Notes under the pieces: generated by a model
The model's input: only the letters and a program-made list of their open reading frames with translations
Database searches by the model: none
Told to the model about the DNA's origin: nothing
Source: Dermatophilus congolensis
GTDB lineage: Bacteria; Actinomycetota; Actinomycetes; Actinomycetales; Dermatophilaceae
Length of the DNA stretch: 64,000 nt
Assembly: GCA_030538115.1 (NCBI GenBank)
Contig: JAUNUP010000004.1
Coordinates: forward strand, 58,888-122,887
Direction: 5' to 3'
Program-made: the position numbers and the translations under genes
Shown here: piece after piece, positions 19,631 to 28,205 of the stretch
Layout of the letters: every line of letters starts with the position of its first letter
Numbering within the stretch: the first letter of the stretch is position 1

Positions 19631-20773
19631 ATGCGATCAACCCCTTCTGCCGGGGGCGCTTCGTCGGCGCCCACGAAGTCCGGCGCGCCTCGTCTGGTCT
19701 GGGTCGACATGGCTCGAGGGGCCTGCGTACTCGCGGTCGTCGTGCTGCACGTCTCTGTCTTTCACCTCGACCCGCTGCTGGCCGACGTGGCGGGTGACCC
19801 TCTCGTGCGCGGAGCCCGCGTGGTGGACGAGTCGCTGCTCGCCGAGCTGCGGATGCCGTTGCTCCTGTTCATCTCGGGCTGGCTGGCCTCGTCGAAGATC
19901 CGTAGCGGCCTCGGCTCCGCCCGCACCCGTGTCGCCATCGCGAGCAACCTGTACCTGTTCGTCGTGTGGAGTCTGATCTTCGCGGCGATGGAGGTGCTGA
20001 TCGCTCCCGGCGCCGAGCGGATGTTCGTCTCCGACAGCGAAACCGTGCCGCAGCTCGCGGGGCACCTGCTCTACCCGGGCTTCGGGCCGTTGTGGTTCGT
20101 CTGGGTGCTCGCGCTCGCCACGTACGTGCTCGCGCTGCTGCGGCACTGGCCGAACTGGCTGGTCATCGCACTGTTCACAGTCGCCGGATACGCGGTGCTG
20201 TTCGCCACCGACGAGATCGCCGGGGCCCCGCGTGCCGTCTTCTTCGCCCTCGGCGCGATCGCCGGCGGCAAGGTGATCGAGGCGCTCGACCGGCCGCGCG
20301 TCGTCGCCGCGGCCGCTGTCGTGACGATCCTCGGCGTACCGGTCGTGGCGGCATTTCCGCACCAGGTGACGTACCTCGGCTCGGTCGCCCTGGCGTTGCC
20401 GGTCGCGCTTGCGGGGCTGGCGTTCATGCGCTGGTGCTCGCGGTGGGCCCTCGTGCGCGTGCTGCTCGAATGGGTAGGGCGCCGCACCGTGGGTGTCTAC
20501 ATCCTGCACTGGCCCCTGGTCGGCGCCCTCGCCCTGGCCGGAGCCGCGGCCCCGCAACGCTTCGCGTGGTTGCATGCCGAGCCCGTGGCGCTGGCCTATC
20601 CGTTCGTCATGGCCGCGCTCATCGCTGCCGTGAGCATCGGCCTGCACATGCTGGCCGAGCGGGCGGGCATGCGCTGGCTTTTCGCCCTCCCGACACGGCT
20701 GCGGCGCCGAGTCGAGGACTCGGCGCCGCAGCGTGACGTGGTGAAGCAGGTTCAGCCACAGGCGATCACATGA
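19631..20773 (+). CDS. Acyltransferase family 3 membrane protein
   Basis: A 380-residue integral membrane protein with about ten hydrophobic segments. The family-typical start RLVWVDMARGACVLAVVVLH places the conserved Arg and His in the first helix; WFVWVLALATYVLALL and TVGVYILHWPLVGALA are also typical of O-acyltransferase-type proteins that modify cell-surface glycans or lipids. ATG 19631 has GGGGGA eight bases upstream; the frame is open far upstream but overlaps the radical SAM gene. Its last 8 bases overlap the convergent symporter gene. Confidence 0.83.
   Translation: MRSTPSAGGASSAPTKSGAPRLVWVDMARGACVLAVVVLHVSVFHLDPLLADVAGDPLVRGARVVDESLLAELRMPLLLFISGWLASSKIRSGLGSARTRVAIASNLYLFVVWSLIFAAMEVLIAPGAERMFVSDSETVPQLAGHLLYPGFGPLWFVWVLALATYVLALLRHWPNWLVIALFTVAGYAVLFATDEIAGAPRAVFFALGAIAGGKVIEALDRPRVVAAAAVVTILGVPVVAAFPHQVTYLGSVALALPVALAGLAFMRWCSRWALVRVLLEWVGRRTVGVYILHWPLVGALALAGAAAPQRFAWLHAEPVALAYPFVMAALIAAVSIGLHMLAERAGMRWLFALPTRLRRRVEDSAPQRDVVKQVQPQAIT
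20701..20729 (-). terminator. Strong hairpin inside the acyltransferase 3' end
   Basis: GCGGCGCCGAGTC, GAG loop, GACTCGGCGCCGC: perfect 13-base arms. It lies 37 bases downstream of the symporter stop on the minus strand while encoding an Arg-rich tail on the plus strand, so it could terminate symporter transcripts from within the opposing gene. No T-tract. Confidence 0.45.
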
Positions 20774-22064
20774 CCGCTTCGTCCTCCATGGCCTCGACGC
20801 GACCTCGTTTGTCGGAGTCGTAGGTGACGCCGTAGTTGGCCCAGATGCCGGCGAGGATGATCGCCGCCAGGAGGGCGGCGCCACCGAACATGATGTAGTT
20901 CGAGCCGACCCCGAGGCCCCAGCCAAGCAGCAGGCCACCGAGCTGCGGCGCGGCGACGGCGCCGATACGGCCCATACCGAGACCGAAGCCGAGCGCGGTG
21001 CCGCGCAGGTTGTCGGGGAAGTACGTCGCGATGGCCGCGATGATGAGGCACTGGGTACCGTGCGTGCCGACACCAGCGAGGATGAGGATCACGTAGACGA
21101 CCGCGATCGGCGGCTTGAGCAGCAGCACGAGCAGCGCGATACCGGCCAGGCCTGCAGCGGCGACGGCGGTGGGGATGGTGCCGACCTTGTCACCCGCCCA
21201 GGCGGTGACGACCGAGCCGATCACGGCTCCCATGTTCAGCGCGAGGGCGAAGAGCAGGGCGTTCTCGAACGAGTAGCCGTCTTCGACCATGAGCTTCGGC
21301 AGCCAGGTGCCCAGGCCGTACCAGGCCATGAGGGTGACGACGGTGGCGACGGCGAACAGGATGCCGATGCCGCGGTACGGAGGACGCAGCAGTGCGCCGT
21401 AGCCCTCGTGCTTGGCCACGTTGGGGTTGGCGGTGCGGTCGACGGGGCCCATCTTGTCTTTGGGGAAGAAGATGAGGCCGAGCGGGATGAGCACGACGAG
21501 GGCGATGATCGCGAAGGCGAACATCGGGCGCCAGCCCATCGCTGGGATGACCGGGATACCGATGAGCGCGGCAGCCGAGCCACCGATCGGCACGCCCGAC
21601 ATCATCAGCGTGGCCACGGAGGCGCGCCAGCGCACTGGCACCACGTCGGCGGCCAGGGCGTTGGCCGAGGGCACCAGACCGCCGAGACCGAGGCCGGCGA
21701 GTAGGCGCAGGATGCCGAACATCCAGGGGCCGGTGGCCACTGCGCACAGGCCGGTGAAGACCGAGAGGATGACGCCGCACGCGAGGATGGTCTTGCGACG
21801 GCCGATCGCGTCGGAGACGCGGCCGGCGACGAGCGCCCCGATCATCATGCCGACGAAGGCAGAAGAACCGATGGTCCCGGCCTGGCCTGGGGTGAGGTTC
21901 CACTCCTGCATCAAGGCGCCCGTCACGGTGCCGTAGACGATGAGGTCGTAACCGTCGAAGACGACGAACAGCCAGGCGACGAGTACCGCCATGACCTGCT
22001 TCGTCGTCATGGTCGACGGGGTGGATGTAGTCGTATGTTGCGCTTGGCTGGGCGACGCTGCCAT
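20766..22064 (-). CDS. MFS aromatic acid:H+ symporter (AAHS family)
   Basis: A 432-residue, twelve-helix importer. The family signature DGYDLIVYGTVTGALM is in helix 1 and the loop 2-3 motif is GRVSDAIGRRKT. These features match BenK/PcaK-type uptake of benzoate-like compounds; the exact substrate is unknown and no catabolic genes are adjacent. ATG 22064 is preceded by CGGAG; in-frame codons up to 22256 precede it but give non-transporter sequence. Its tail overlaps the acyltransferase tail by 8 bases. Confidence 0.9.
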   Translation of the reverse strand: MAASPSQAQHTTTSTPSTMTTKQVMAVLVAWLFVVFDGYDLIVYGTVTGALMQEWNLTPGQAGTIGSSAFVGMMIGALVAGRVSDAIGRRKTILACGVILSVFTGLCAVATGPWMFGILRLLAGLGLGGLVPSANALAADVVPVRWRASVATLMMSGVPIGGSAAALIGIPVIPAMGWRPMFAFAIIALVVLIPLGLIFFPKDKMGPVDRTANPNVAKHEGYGALLRPPYRGIGILFAVATVVTLMAWYGLGTWLPKLMVEDGYSFENALLFALALNMGAVIGSVVTAWAGDKVGTIPTAVAAAGLAGIALLVLLLKPPIAVVYVILILAGVGTHGTQCLIIAAIATYFPDNLRGTALGFGLGMGRIGAVAAPQLGGLLLGWGLGVGSNYIMFGGAALLAAIILAGIWANYGVTYDSDKRGRVEAMEDEAVM

Positions 22065-22423
22065 CGAATCTCCGAAGGGATGTGCCGGGCCCGTAGCTGG
22101 GCCGCTCGGCGGGTGTGAGGAGAACCCTGTGCGGGCCGATGCCCCCCAGGGTCTCGCGGAGCACCGGAGACAGCCTAGGACCTGACATCCGATTTTGTTG
22201 AATGCAGAACCATGTTTCGCGACTCTGCGTTCCGCAGGGCGGCATCGCGGTGTCACGCCGGCAGCGGAAACGGCCTCGCGGAGTAGTGCGAATCACATTG
22301 GGGGTCAACGAGAACGACCATTCCGCGACGTGGAGAACGAGCGCCTGTGCCTTTGTCGAGAATGGGGCTTGCGCGCCGGTGTCGGCCGGGGCGTGAAGAC
22401 GGCCGGTATGACACGATCGATGT
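22065..22423. other. Divergent intergenic region, symporter / NmrA-like gene
   Basis: This 359-base gap has no convincing gene. A minus-strand TAGGCT at 22177-22172 is a plausible -10 for the symporter, giving a leader of about 100 bases. CTGCG-TTC-CGCAG is a small inverted repeat around 22225. CACGAT at 22412-22417 lies six bases before GTG 22424. Confidence 0.4.
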
Positions 22424-23440
22424 GTGCGTGTTGCTGTGCTGGGCGGAACTGGCCTCCTCGGACAACGATCGAGCGCCGAACTCGTCGCGCGCGGCCACGA
22501 GGTCGTGTCGCTGTCCCGCCGCCCCATGCCGGCCGACGCGCCTCTTCTCGGAGTCGTCGAGCAGCGGCTCCTCGACGTGTTCAGCGCAGACGAGACCCAA
22601 CTCCAGCGAGCGTTCGCCGGCTGCGACGTGCTCGTTTACGCTCTCGGCCCCGATGATCGCGAGGAGGTCGAGGGCGACCCCGCCGCCTATTTCCAGACCC
22701 GTCTCGTCGAGACCACGGAGAGGGTGGTGCGCGCAGCCTGCCGTGTCGGGGTACGCAAGGTCGTGGTGCTCGGCTCGTACTTCACGGCGTGGGACCGCAT
22801 GCACCCCGACCGTGGCTTCGCTTCCCGCCACCCCTATGTCGCGGCACGCTTAGCCCAGAGCGAACGCGCTATCGACGCAGGTCAGGAGTTCGGCGCGTCG
22901 GTCTGTGTGCTGGAGATCCCGTACGTCTTCGGCACGATCCGCGGTGAGGGCAGGCGCTGGAAAAAGATACTTCTCGACCGGTTTCGCGGTCCGCTGGTGT
23001 TCTTTCCGACAGGAGGTACATCGGTCGTCACATCGGTGCAGGTCGGGCAGGCCGTGGCGGGTGCGGTCGAGCGGGGTGCGCACGGTGCTCGGTATCCGCT
23101 GAGCGACATCGACCTCACGTGGCGCGAGCTGATCGCCCACGTGCAGGAGGCGCTGGGTCGCCGCGCCCCGATCATCGGCGTGCCCGGTTGGGTCGCGGAG
23201 TTCGCGGCCCGCCGCATGGGCAGGTCACTCAAGGCGCGCGGCCTGTCCTCCGGTATCGACCCGGCCTGGGTCATCCGCGACATCATGACCCAGCACATGT
23301 ACGTCGACGCGGTCGAGAGCCGCGAGGTGCTGCGTTACCGGCCGGGCGGTGTGCCGCAGGCGATCTGGGCCGTTGTGCGTGAGTCGTACGGCATCACCGA
23401 TCACGTCGAGCCTGGCTCCTCTTCCAGCCTGCGCCGCTGA
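22424..23440 (+). CDS. NAD(P)-dependent epimerase/dehydratase-like (NmrA/extended SDR) protein
   Basis: A 338-residue Rossmann-fold protein. MRVAVLGGTGLLG is the nucleotide-binding N terminus; KVVVLGSYFTAW is the following strand with a Ser and Tyr near the normal SDR catalytic positions, and the rest fits the atypical/extended SDR group. A catalytic YxxxK is not clear, so it may bind dinucleotide without classical SDR catalysis. The start GTG 22424 follows CACGAT by six bases, a variant of the leaderless signal. It converges with the AI-2E family gene. Confidence 0.82.
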   Translation: MRVAVLGGTGLLGQRSSAELVARGHEVVSLSRRPMPADAPLLGVVEQRLLDVFSADETQLQRAFAGCDVLVYALGPDDREEVEGDPAAYFQTRLVETTERVVRAACRVGVRKVVVLGSYFTAWDRMHPDRGFASRHPYVAARLAQSERAIDAGQEFGASVCVLEIPYVFGTIRGEGRRWKKILLDRFRGPLVFFPTGGTSVVTSVQVGQAVAGAVERGAHGARYPLSDIDLTWRELIAHVQEALGRRAPIIGVPGWVAEFAARRMGRSLKARGLSSGIDPAWVIRDIMTQHMYVDAVESREVLRYRPGGVPQAIWAVVRESYGITDHVEPGSSSSLRR

Positions 23441-23481
23441 ACGGTTCGTCGCTCCGGCTCCGGTGAGCCGGTCAGACCGGG

Positions 23482-24864
23482 TCAGTAATCCCGGGTCACG
23501 GAGGTCGATTCGTCCGCGTCGTCGTGCGGAGCCTCGCCGGTGGCCGCAGGGGCCGCAGCGGCCTTGGCGTCTGTGGCGTCGTGAGCATCGCCGCCGTTCG
23601 TGACCTCGCCGCTGACGCGCTCGGCGGGTGGCAGCGGAGCCTGTTCGGCCGTGACTCGGTCTCCGCCGGGCACGGGGGTCTCGCCTAGAGCCGGGAACTG
23701 GTCGTGCCCCTTCAGGTAGAGCATGACGGTGTTGGTGACGGCCATCAGCGGCACGGCGAACACGGCGCCGACGATGCCGAGCAGGAACGACCCGATCGCC
23801 ACACCCAGCAGGGTGGCGAGGGGGTGCAGCGACACCGACTTGCTCATGAGAATCGGCTGCAGCACGTTGCTCTCGATCTGCTGCACGAGCAGGACGACAC
23901 CGAGCATGAGCAGAGCCGTGAGCGGACCCTTCACGACCAGCGCGAGCACCACGGCCAGGGCACCCGAGAGGATCGCGCCGACCATCGGCACGAACGACGC
24001 GAAGAAGACGATGAGACCCAGCGGCACCACGAGCGGCAGGCCGAGAAGCATGGCGCCCAATGCGATACCGACAGCGTCGATGGCCGCGACCAGCATCTGA
24101 GTGCGCACGTACGAGCCGAGCGTCACCCAGCCGCGACGGAAGGCGTTGTGCACCGGGCGGCGCGTCTCGGCGGGGAGCAGGCGCACGCACCAGCCCCAGA
24201 TGTTGGCGCCGTCGCCGAGCAGAAACAGCGTCACGACAAGGGCGATCACCAGGCCGGCGATGAAATTGGTGGCCGAGCTGCCGACTGCCATCGCTCCGCT
24301 CGTCAGCGACGATGCGTTGGAGGAGAGCCACTGGCGGCCCTGCGTGATCGCCTCGCTGATCTGGTCGCCACCGATCTGCAGGGGGCCGGTGCTCAGCCAG
24401 TTCTGAATCTGGGTGACACCCACCGAGACCTGCTGCCCCAGCTCGGAGAACCCCGAGACCATTTGGCCACCCGCGAGCACCAACGCCGCTACGACGACCA
24501 CGATGCCGAACACCAGGGCCAGGGCTGCTGCGAGGTAGCGCGGAAAGCGCAACCGGTTCGACAACACCCCGACCACGGGGCCCAGCAGGGCGGTGATGAG
24601 CAGCGCGACCGCCACCGGGATGGCGACGCTGCTCACCTGCATGAGGACGTACGCGATGATCGCCAGACCGATGAGCACGGCGACCGACCGCCAGGCGACC
24701 TCACTGGCGACGCGCAATCCCATCGGCACGACAGCCGAGACGGGCTGTACCTGTGCGGGCATCGGAGCCGAGGCGCGGCCGCGCGTTCGCGCATCGCCCC
24801 GCGCGTCACGCCGCGGGAGACGGGGTATCAGTCGCGGGCGCCTGGAGTTCTCGGAATCGGCCAC
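23482..24864 (-). CDS. AI-2E family transporter (PerM-like)
   Basis: A 460-residue membrane protein of the AI-2E/PerM family, with about eight hydrophobic segments from residue 45 to 385 and the typical FASFVPMVGAILSGALAVVLAL block. Family members export small molecules or ions; naming after autoinducer-2 does not prove that substrate. The last 75 residues are polar, Ala/Asp-rich and probably cytosolic and disordered. GTG 24864 follows CAGACT by seven bases. Confidence 0.88.
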   Translation of the reverse strand: MADSENSRRPRLIPRLPRRDARGDARTRGRASAPMPAQVQPVSAVVPMGLRVASEVAWRSVAVLIGLAIIAYVLMQVSSVAIPVAVALLITALLGPVVGVLSNRLRFPRYLAAALALVFGIVVVVAALVLAGGQMVSGFSELGQQVSVGVTQIQNWLSTGPLQIGGDQISEAITQGRQWLSSNASSLTSGAMAVGSSATNFIAGLVIALVVTLFLLGDGANIWGWCVRLLPAETRRPVHNAFRRGWVTLGSYVRTQMLVAAIDAVGIALGAMLLGLPLVVPLGLIVFFASFVPMVGAILSGALAVVLALVVKGPLTALLMLGVVLLVQQIESNVLQPILMSKSVSLHPLATLLGVAIGSFLLGIVGAVFAVPLMAVTNTVMLYLKGHDQFPALGETPVPGGDRVTAEQAPLPPAERVSGEVTNGGDAHDATDAKAAAAPAATGEAPHDDADESTSVTRDY

Positions 24865-24912
24865 GGTTTCGAGTCTGTCACAGGGGTCCGACGGCGGCCC
24901 GACACGGGCGGG

Positions 24913-25791
24913 TCACTGGCACGCCGCGAGCGGTTCGAACGAATACCCCTGGGTCTCAAGGGTGGCCAAGACACCGTCGAGAGCGGCGACGGTCTGGGTG
25001 CGGTCGCCGCCTCCGTCATGCATGAGGATCGTGCCGCCTGGGGAGACGTTGTCCATGATGTTGCGGGTGATGGCTTGGACGCCCGGCTGCTGCCAGTCGC
25101 GGGAATCGGCGGTCCAGCCGACCGGGGTCAGGCCGAGGGCCGCGGCCTCCCGCTTCACCGCGTCGTTCTCGAGTCCGCCCGGTGATCGCATACACGTGCT
25201 TCCGCCGATCACCTGCTCGGTGCGGCTCAACTCGCTGCGCACTCCCGCGGGGCTGAGCTTGGTCAGCCACGGATGCGTCCACGTGTGATTGCCGATCGTG
25301 TGCCCCTCCGCCCTGATCCGCTTCACGAGGTCGGGGTGCTCAGCGGCATGCTCACCGATCACGAAGAACGTGGCGCGCACGCCGTGCCGGGCGAGGATGT
25401 CGAGCACCTGGGGCGTCGACTCCTCGGGCCCGTCGTCGAAGGTCAGGTGAACGATCTTGCGCCCGGAGGCGGGCCGCCCCGACGCCGCCGCGGAAGACCT
25501 CCCGGTCGGTGCGGCGGTGGGCGCCGCAGGCTCAGTAGACACTGCCGCCTCGGTGGGCTCGTCGGCATTCGCGGAAGCCTCCGGGGTGAGCTCCGCCGCC
25601 TCCGCGGTCTGCGCGGGAGTCTCCGAGGAGACCGTGGCGACGGAGCCCCCCGGCACGGAGATGGCATCCGAGCGAGTCGCGCCGAGAGCGGTGCTGTTGC
25701 CCTTGGCAAGCTCTGCGTCCACTGCTGGAACCACGACGAGGGCCACAGTCACTGCGGCCATCACCGCAGTGACAAGTCGTCCTGACGTCAT
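24913..25791 (-). CDS. Secreted or anchored polysaccharide deacetylase (NodB domain)
   Basis: A 292-residue protein with an N-terminal hydrophobic signal/anchor (residues 5-24), a Thr/Ala/Glu-rich linker to about residue 105, then a carbohydrate esterase 4 domain. Motifs: HLTFDDGPEE (catalytic and metal Asp), GNHTWTHPWL (metal His pair), MRSPGG, and ILMHDGG. It probably removes N-acetyl groups from peptidoglycan or another surface glycan. ATG 25791 is preceded by TAGGAGGTGG. It ends 48 bases before the AI-2E gene on the same strand. Confidence 0.92.
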   Translation of the reverse strand: MTSGRLVTAVMAAVTVALVVVPAVDAELAKGNSTALGATRSDAISVPGGSVATVSSETPAQTAEAAELTPEASANADEPTEAAVSTEPAAPTAAPTGRSSAAASGRPASGRKIVHLTFDDGPEESTPQVLDILARHGVRATFFVIGEHAAEHPDLVKRIRAEGHTIGNHTWTHPWLTKLSPAGVRSELSRTEQVIGGSTCMRSPGGLENDAVKREAAALGLTPVGWTADSRDWQQPGVQAITRNIMDNVSPGGTILMHDGGGDRTQTVAALDGVLATLETQGYSFEPLAACQ

Positions 25792-25923
25792 GTGGGTACC
25801 ACCTCCTACGCACCATTCGGCAGCGAGGAGTCATGTCTTGAGCCGTTTTTCGCGCTTGACGCGAAGTGACGGGAGGCCGGATGGCCGTTTGGTGGTTGCC
25901 CGCGGCACCGCAGGGCACGAGAA

Positions 25924-25957
25924 AGGGCCGGTCCCGTGTCGCCACAGAACCGGCCCT
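25924..25957 (-). terminator. Terminator after the peptidase-E-like gene
   Basis: AGGGCCGGT and ACCGGCCCT, 16-base loop; on the minus strand it is followed by TTTCTCG, 18 bases after the stop at 25976. Confidence 0.75.
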
Positions 25958-25975
25958 GACGTCAATAGGTGCAGC

Positions 25976-26686
25976 TCAGGTGAGCGGAGTCGTCTCCTGC
26001 CGAGTGACGGTCGCGCCGTTCTCGTCTTGCTCGACCCGGTAGACAGCGGCACCGTCGGTCTCAGACCAGTAGCCCTCGACCTTGCCGTCCACGAAGTGGA
26101 TTCCGGCGCCGTCGTCGGCACCCCAACCGCTGGGCAGCGCTGAGGTGTCGACGTATTCCTTGAACTGCGGGGCGCGCTGGGCCTCGGAGCTGTAGTGCGG
26201 GCAGAAGCTGCCGGGCACCAGGCCGAGACCGAACGGGAGCGGGGCGACGCCGTTGCCGTAACCGTCGGTCGCGCATCCCTCGAAGAACGCGGCCGCACCG
26301 GCGGCCATACCGCCGATGACGAGGCTCTTGCCCGAGTCGGCGAGCGCCTTGAATTTGTCGCCCACACCGTGAGCGGCCCACAGCGCCAACAGGTTCACGG
26401 TGTTGCCGCCACCGATGACGAAGATGTCTGCCTCTTCCATCCGCTTGATGGCGTCGGCAGCGCCCGACCACAACGTCAGCACGGAGGTGCGCACGGACAG
26501 CGCGCTGTAGGCATTGAAGAACTGAGAGACATACAGGCCATCGTCCGCAGAAGCGGTCGGCACGAAGCAGACCAGCGGATTGGTCGCGTCGGTCAGCGAG
26601 AGCAGGTAGCGATCCGCAGCAGTGGCCCGGTGGTCGGCAGCCATGGAGAAGCCGCCGCCTCCGGTCGCGACGATGTGTGTGGTCAT
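25976..26686 (-). CDS. Peptidase E (S51)-like protein lacking the catalytic serine
   Basis: A 236-residue protein of the S51 peptidase E-like group. Recognisable blocks are IFVIGGGNTVNLLALW (residues 88-103) and GSFCPHYSSE (His164). The nucleophile motif, normally G-x-S-A-G, reads G126-M-A-A-G-A, with Ala128 in place of serine; the codon is GCC, not a one-base sequencing slip to a Ser codon in this frame without a further look. The peptidase is therefore probably inactive or does something else. The start ATG 26686 follows TACGGT by seven bases; the open frame further upstream is not used. Confidence 0.86.
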   Translation of the reverse strand: MTTHIVATGGGGFSMAADHRATAADRYLLSLTDATNPLVCFVPTASADDGLYVSQFFNAYSALSVRTSVLTLWSGAADAIKRMEEADIFVIGGGNTVNLLALWAAHGVGDKFKALADSGKSLVIGGMAAGAAAFFEGCATDGYGNGVAPLPFGLGLVPGSFCPHYSSEAQRAPQFKEYVDTSALPSGWGADDGAGIHFVDGKVEGYWSETDGAAVYRVEQDENGATVTRQETTPLT

Positions 26687-26693
26687 ACCAGAG

Positions 26694-26699
26694 ACCGTA
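26694..26699 (-). promoter_or_regulatory. -10 element TACGGT for leaderless peptidase-E-like start
   Basis: Minus strand TACGGT, seven bases, ATG 26686. Confidence 0.5.
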
Positions 26700-26725
26700 T
26701 CGGTTTTCAGGGGTCTGTGACGCCG

Positions 26726-26775
26726 ACCGGCCTGTTCAGTCCGAGGCGAATTCGCCACGGTCCACACAGGCCGGT
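26726..26775 (-). repeat. Nested 50-bp palindromic hairpin
   Basis: Outer arms ACCGGCCTGT and ACAGGCCGGT are perfect; inside sits CCG/CGG plus the perfect palindrome GGCGAATTCGCC (26745-26756). It lies after the DUF4235 gene on the minus strand and may act as a terminator or extrude as a cruciform. Confidence 0.55.
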
Positions 26776-26795
26776 TCACGTCTGTCTGCGGCTGC

Positions 26796-26821
26796 GTTGG
26801 AGGTCGAATGCGCCCTCCAAC
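26796..26821 (-). terminator. Hairpin directly after the DUF4235 gene
   Basis: GTTGGAGG and CCTCCAAC arms with a 10-base loop, starting 12 bases past the minus-strand stop. No T-tract. It and the 26726-26775 structure form tandem hairpins. Confidence 0.5.
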
Positions 26822-26832
26822 AGGCGCGTCGG

Positions 26833-27126
26833 CTACGCCTTGGAGGCCTCGTATTTGTCTTCTTCGACCTCGGGGTTCTTGCCCGTGGCATCGGCGTAGT
26901 ACCTGGTCCACTGGCGGGTGGTGAGCAGCTTCGCCACGGCGATGACCATGCCGGAGGCGACGGCCCAACTCACGGCCTGCCCCACCGAGACCTCGGGATC
27001 TTCAGGGTTTGCGGGCGGGTCGTCGTTCATGACGACCTTCCACATCATCTCGATGAGCTTTTGAGCCGCGAAGCCGGCACCGATGGCCAGCAACGCCCCG
27101 ATCGCGTTGTAGAGCTTGGCGCTCAT
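26833..27126 (-). CDS. DUF4235 membrane protein
   Basis: A 97-residue protein with two hydrophobic segments: AIGALLAIGAGFAAQKLIE near the N terminus and SWAVASGMVIAVAKLLT near residue 60, and a charged tail (NPEVEEDKYEASKA). This matches the actinobacterial DUF4235 family, whose function is unknown. ATG 27126 is used because GGAAGGTG ends six bases before it; the GTG at 27135 lies inside that ribosome site. Confidence 0.85.
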   Translation of the reverse strand: MSAKLYNAIGALLAIGAGFAAQKLIEMMWKVVMNDDPPANPEDPEVSVGQAVSWAVASGMVIAVAKLLTTRQWTRYYADATGKNPEVEEDKYEASKA

Positions 27127-27249
27127 GGGGATCACCTTCCGGACGTGTGTGACAGGCGCGAGTGGTGCACCTGTTTCGGGCGTCTTTCGTCCATCAGGCT
27201 AGGGGACGACCGGGGAGTGCGGCACGCCCGCCCTCCCCGGTTCGACGCA

Positions 27250-28101
27250 TCAGAAGTTGAACACGCCGCGAGCAACCTCGCGGGTACGCCCACCGACCAG
27301 GATGTTGCCCTCGGCCTTGACCTGGAGGTCGACGAACGAGCGGCGCTGCATCGGGCGACCCTGGATGATGCGGCGGCGGATGCCGGTGCGGCCGTGAGCA
27401 GCGAACCAGGAGCCGAGGTTGGCGGCACCCGAACCGGTGGCCGCGACCTCGAGAACACCGCCGCGGGGGCCGTAGAACATACGCGACATGATCGTGTTCT
27501 CGTCTTCGTCGCTGGTCGCCCACACGTACACGGCAGGCTCGGTGTTGAGCAGCATCGCGTAGGAGTGCAGCAGGCGCGCGTCGAGGTTGGTCTCACGCAC
27601 GTCGTCGACGTTGCGAACCGGGAGGATGATGCCGCCCGCGCCGGAGTCGACCGTCATCGGCTCACCGTCGATGGCCTCGACCGGCAGGCCCACGAGGCTC
27701 GCGAGAATCTGCGGTGACGTGGCGAGCGGCTTCGAGGTGCGCGGCTTGGCCTTGAACACCCACAGGTCGTCTTCGCGACCGATGAGGTAGTCGCCGTAGT
27801 TCACCTCACGCAGGCGCACGTCGCCTTCGCCGCCCTGCAAATCGCGTACGACGTGCGCGGTGGCCAGCGAGGCAGAGCCGGCGAAGCCGGTCTCCTTCTG
27901 CGGGGAGAAGAAGCGCACCTGTGCATCGGGCGCTTCCTGGGTCGGGAAGAGGAACACCGTCTCCTGGTTGACCTCCCGGGAGAGGGCCTGCATCTGGTAA
28001 GTCGACAGGTCAGACCCGTCCTCGAAGACGCAGACGGCGTTGCCCGAGAAGGGGTCGTCTCCGTCGGTGAAGACGTTGACGAGACGGTACGTGATCTCCA
28101 T
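27250..28101 (-). CDS. PhzF-family protein with substituted active-site residues
   Basis: A 283-residue protein with the two-lobed diaminopimelate-epimerase-like PhzF fold. Family blocks are FSGNAVCVFEDG, EVNQETVFLFP (with the conserved Glu47) and ATGSGAANLGSW. Two canonical positions differ: the GHP motif containing the catalytic His reads G75-S-A, and the E-D-P-x-T-G-S motif reads E218-V-A-A-T-G-S, so the catalytic Asp is Val. Isomerase activity is doubtful. ATG 28101 follows TAGGCT by six bases; it diverges from the CPBP gene, also leaderless. Confidence 0.88.
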   Translation of the reverse strand: MEITYRLVNVFTDGDDPFSGNAVCVFEDGSDLSTYQMQALSREVNQETVFLFPTQEAPDAQVRFFSPQKETGFAGSASLATAHVVRDLQGGEGDVRLREVNYGDYLIGREDDLWVFKAKPRTSKPLATSPQILASLVGLPVEAIDGEPMTVDSGAGGIILPVRNVDDVRETNLDARLLHSYAMLLNTEPAVYVWATSDEDENTIMSRMFYGPRGGVLEVAATGSGAANLGSWFAAHGRTGIRRRIIQGRPMQRRSFVDLQVKAEGNILVGGRTREVARGVFNF

Positions 28102-28107
28102 TCCGCC

Positions 28108-28113
28108 AGCCTA
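28108..28113 (-). promoter_or_regulatory. -10 element TAGGCT for PhzF-like start
   Basis: Minus strand TAGGCT, six bases, ATG 28101. Confidence 0.6.
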
Positions 28114-28193
28114 GCGTTTGCCATCGCTCCTCGGACCTGGTCGCGGGAGCTGACCTGACCGTCTTGGTCGAACGGCTCGCGGCGGGACTCGGT

Positions 28194-28199
28194 TACCGT
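28194..28199 (+). promoter_or_regulatory. -10 element TACCGT for second CPBP start
   Basis: TACCGT, six bases, GTG 28206. Back-to-back with the PhzF promoter, 80 bases apart. Confidence 0.6.
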
Positions 28200-28205
28200 G
28201 CCTGA

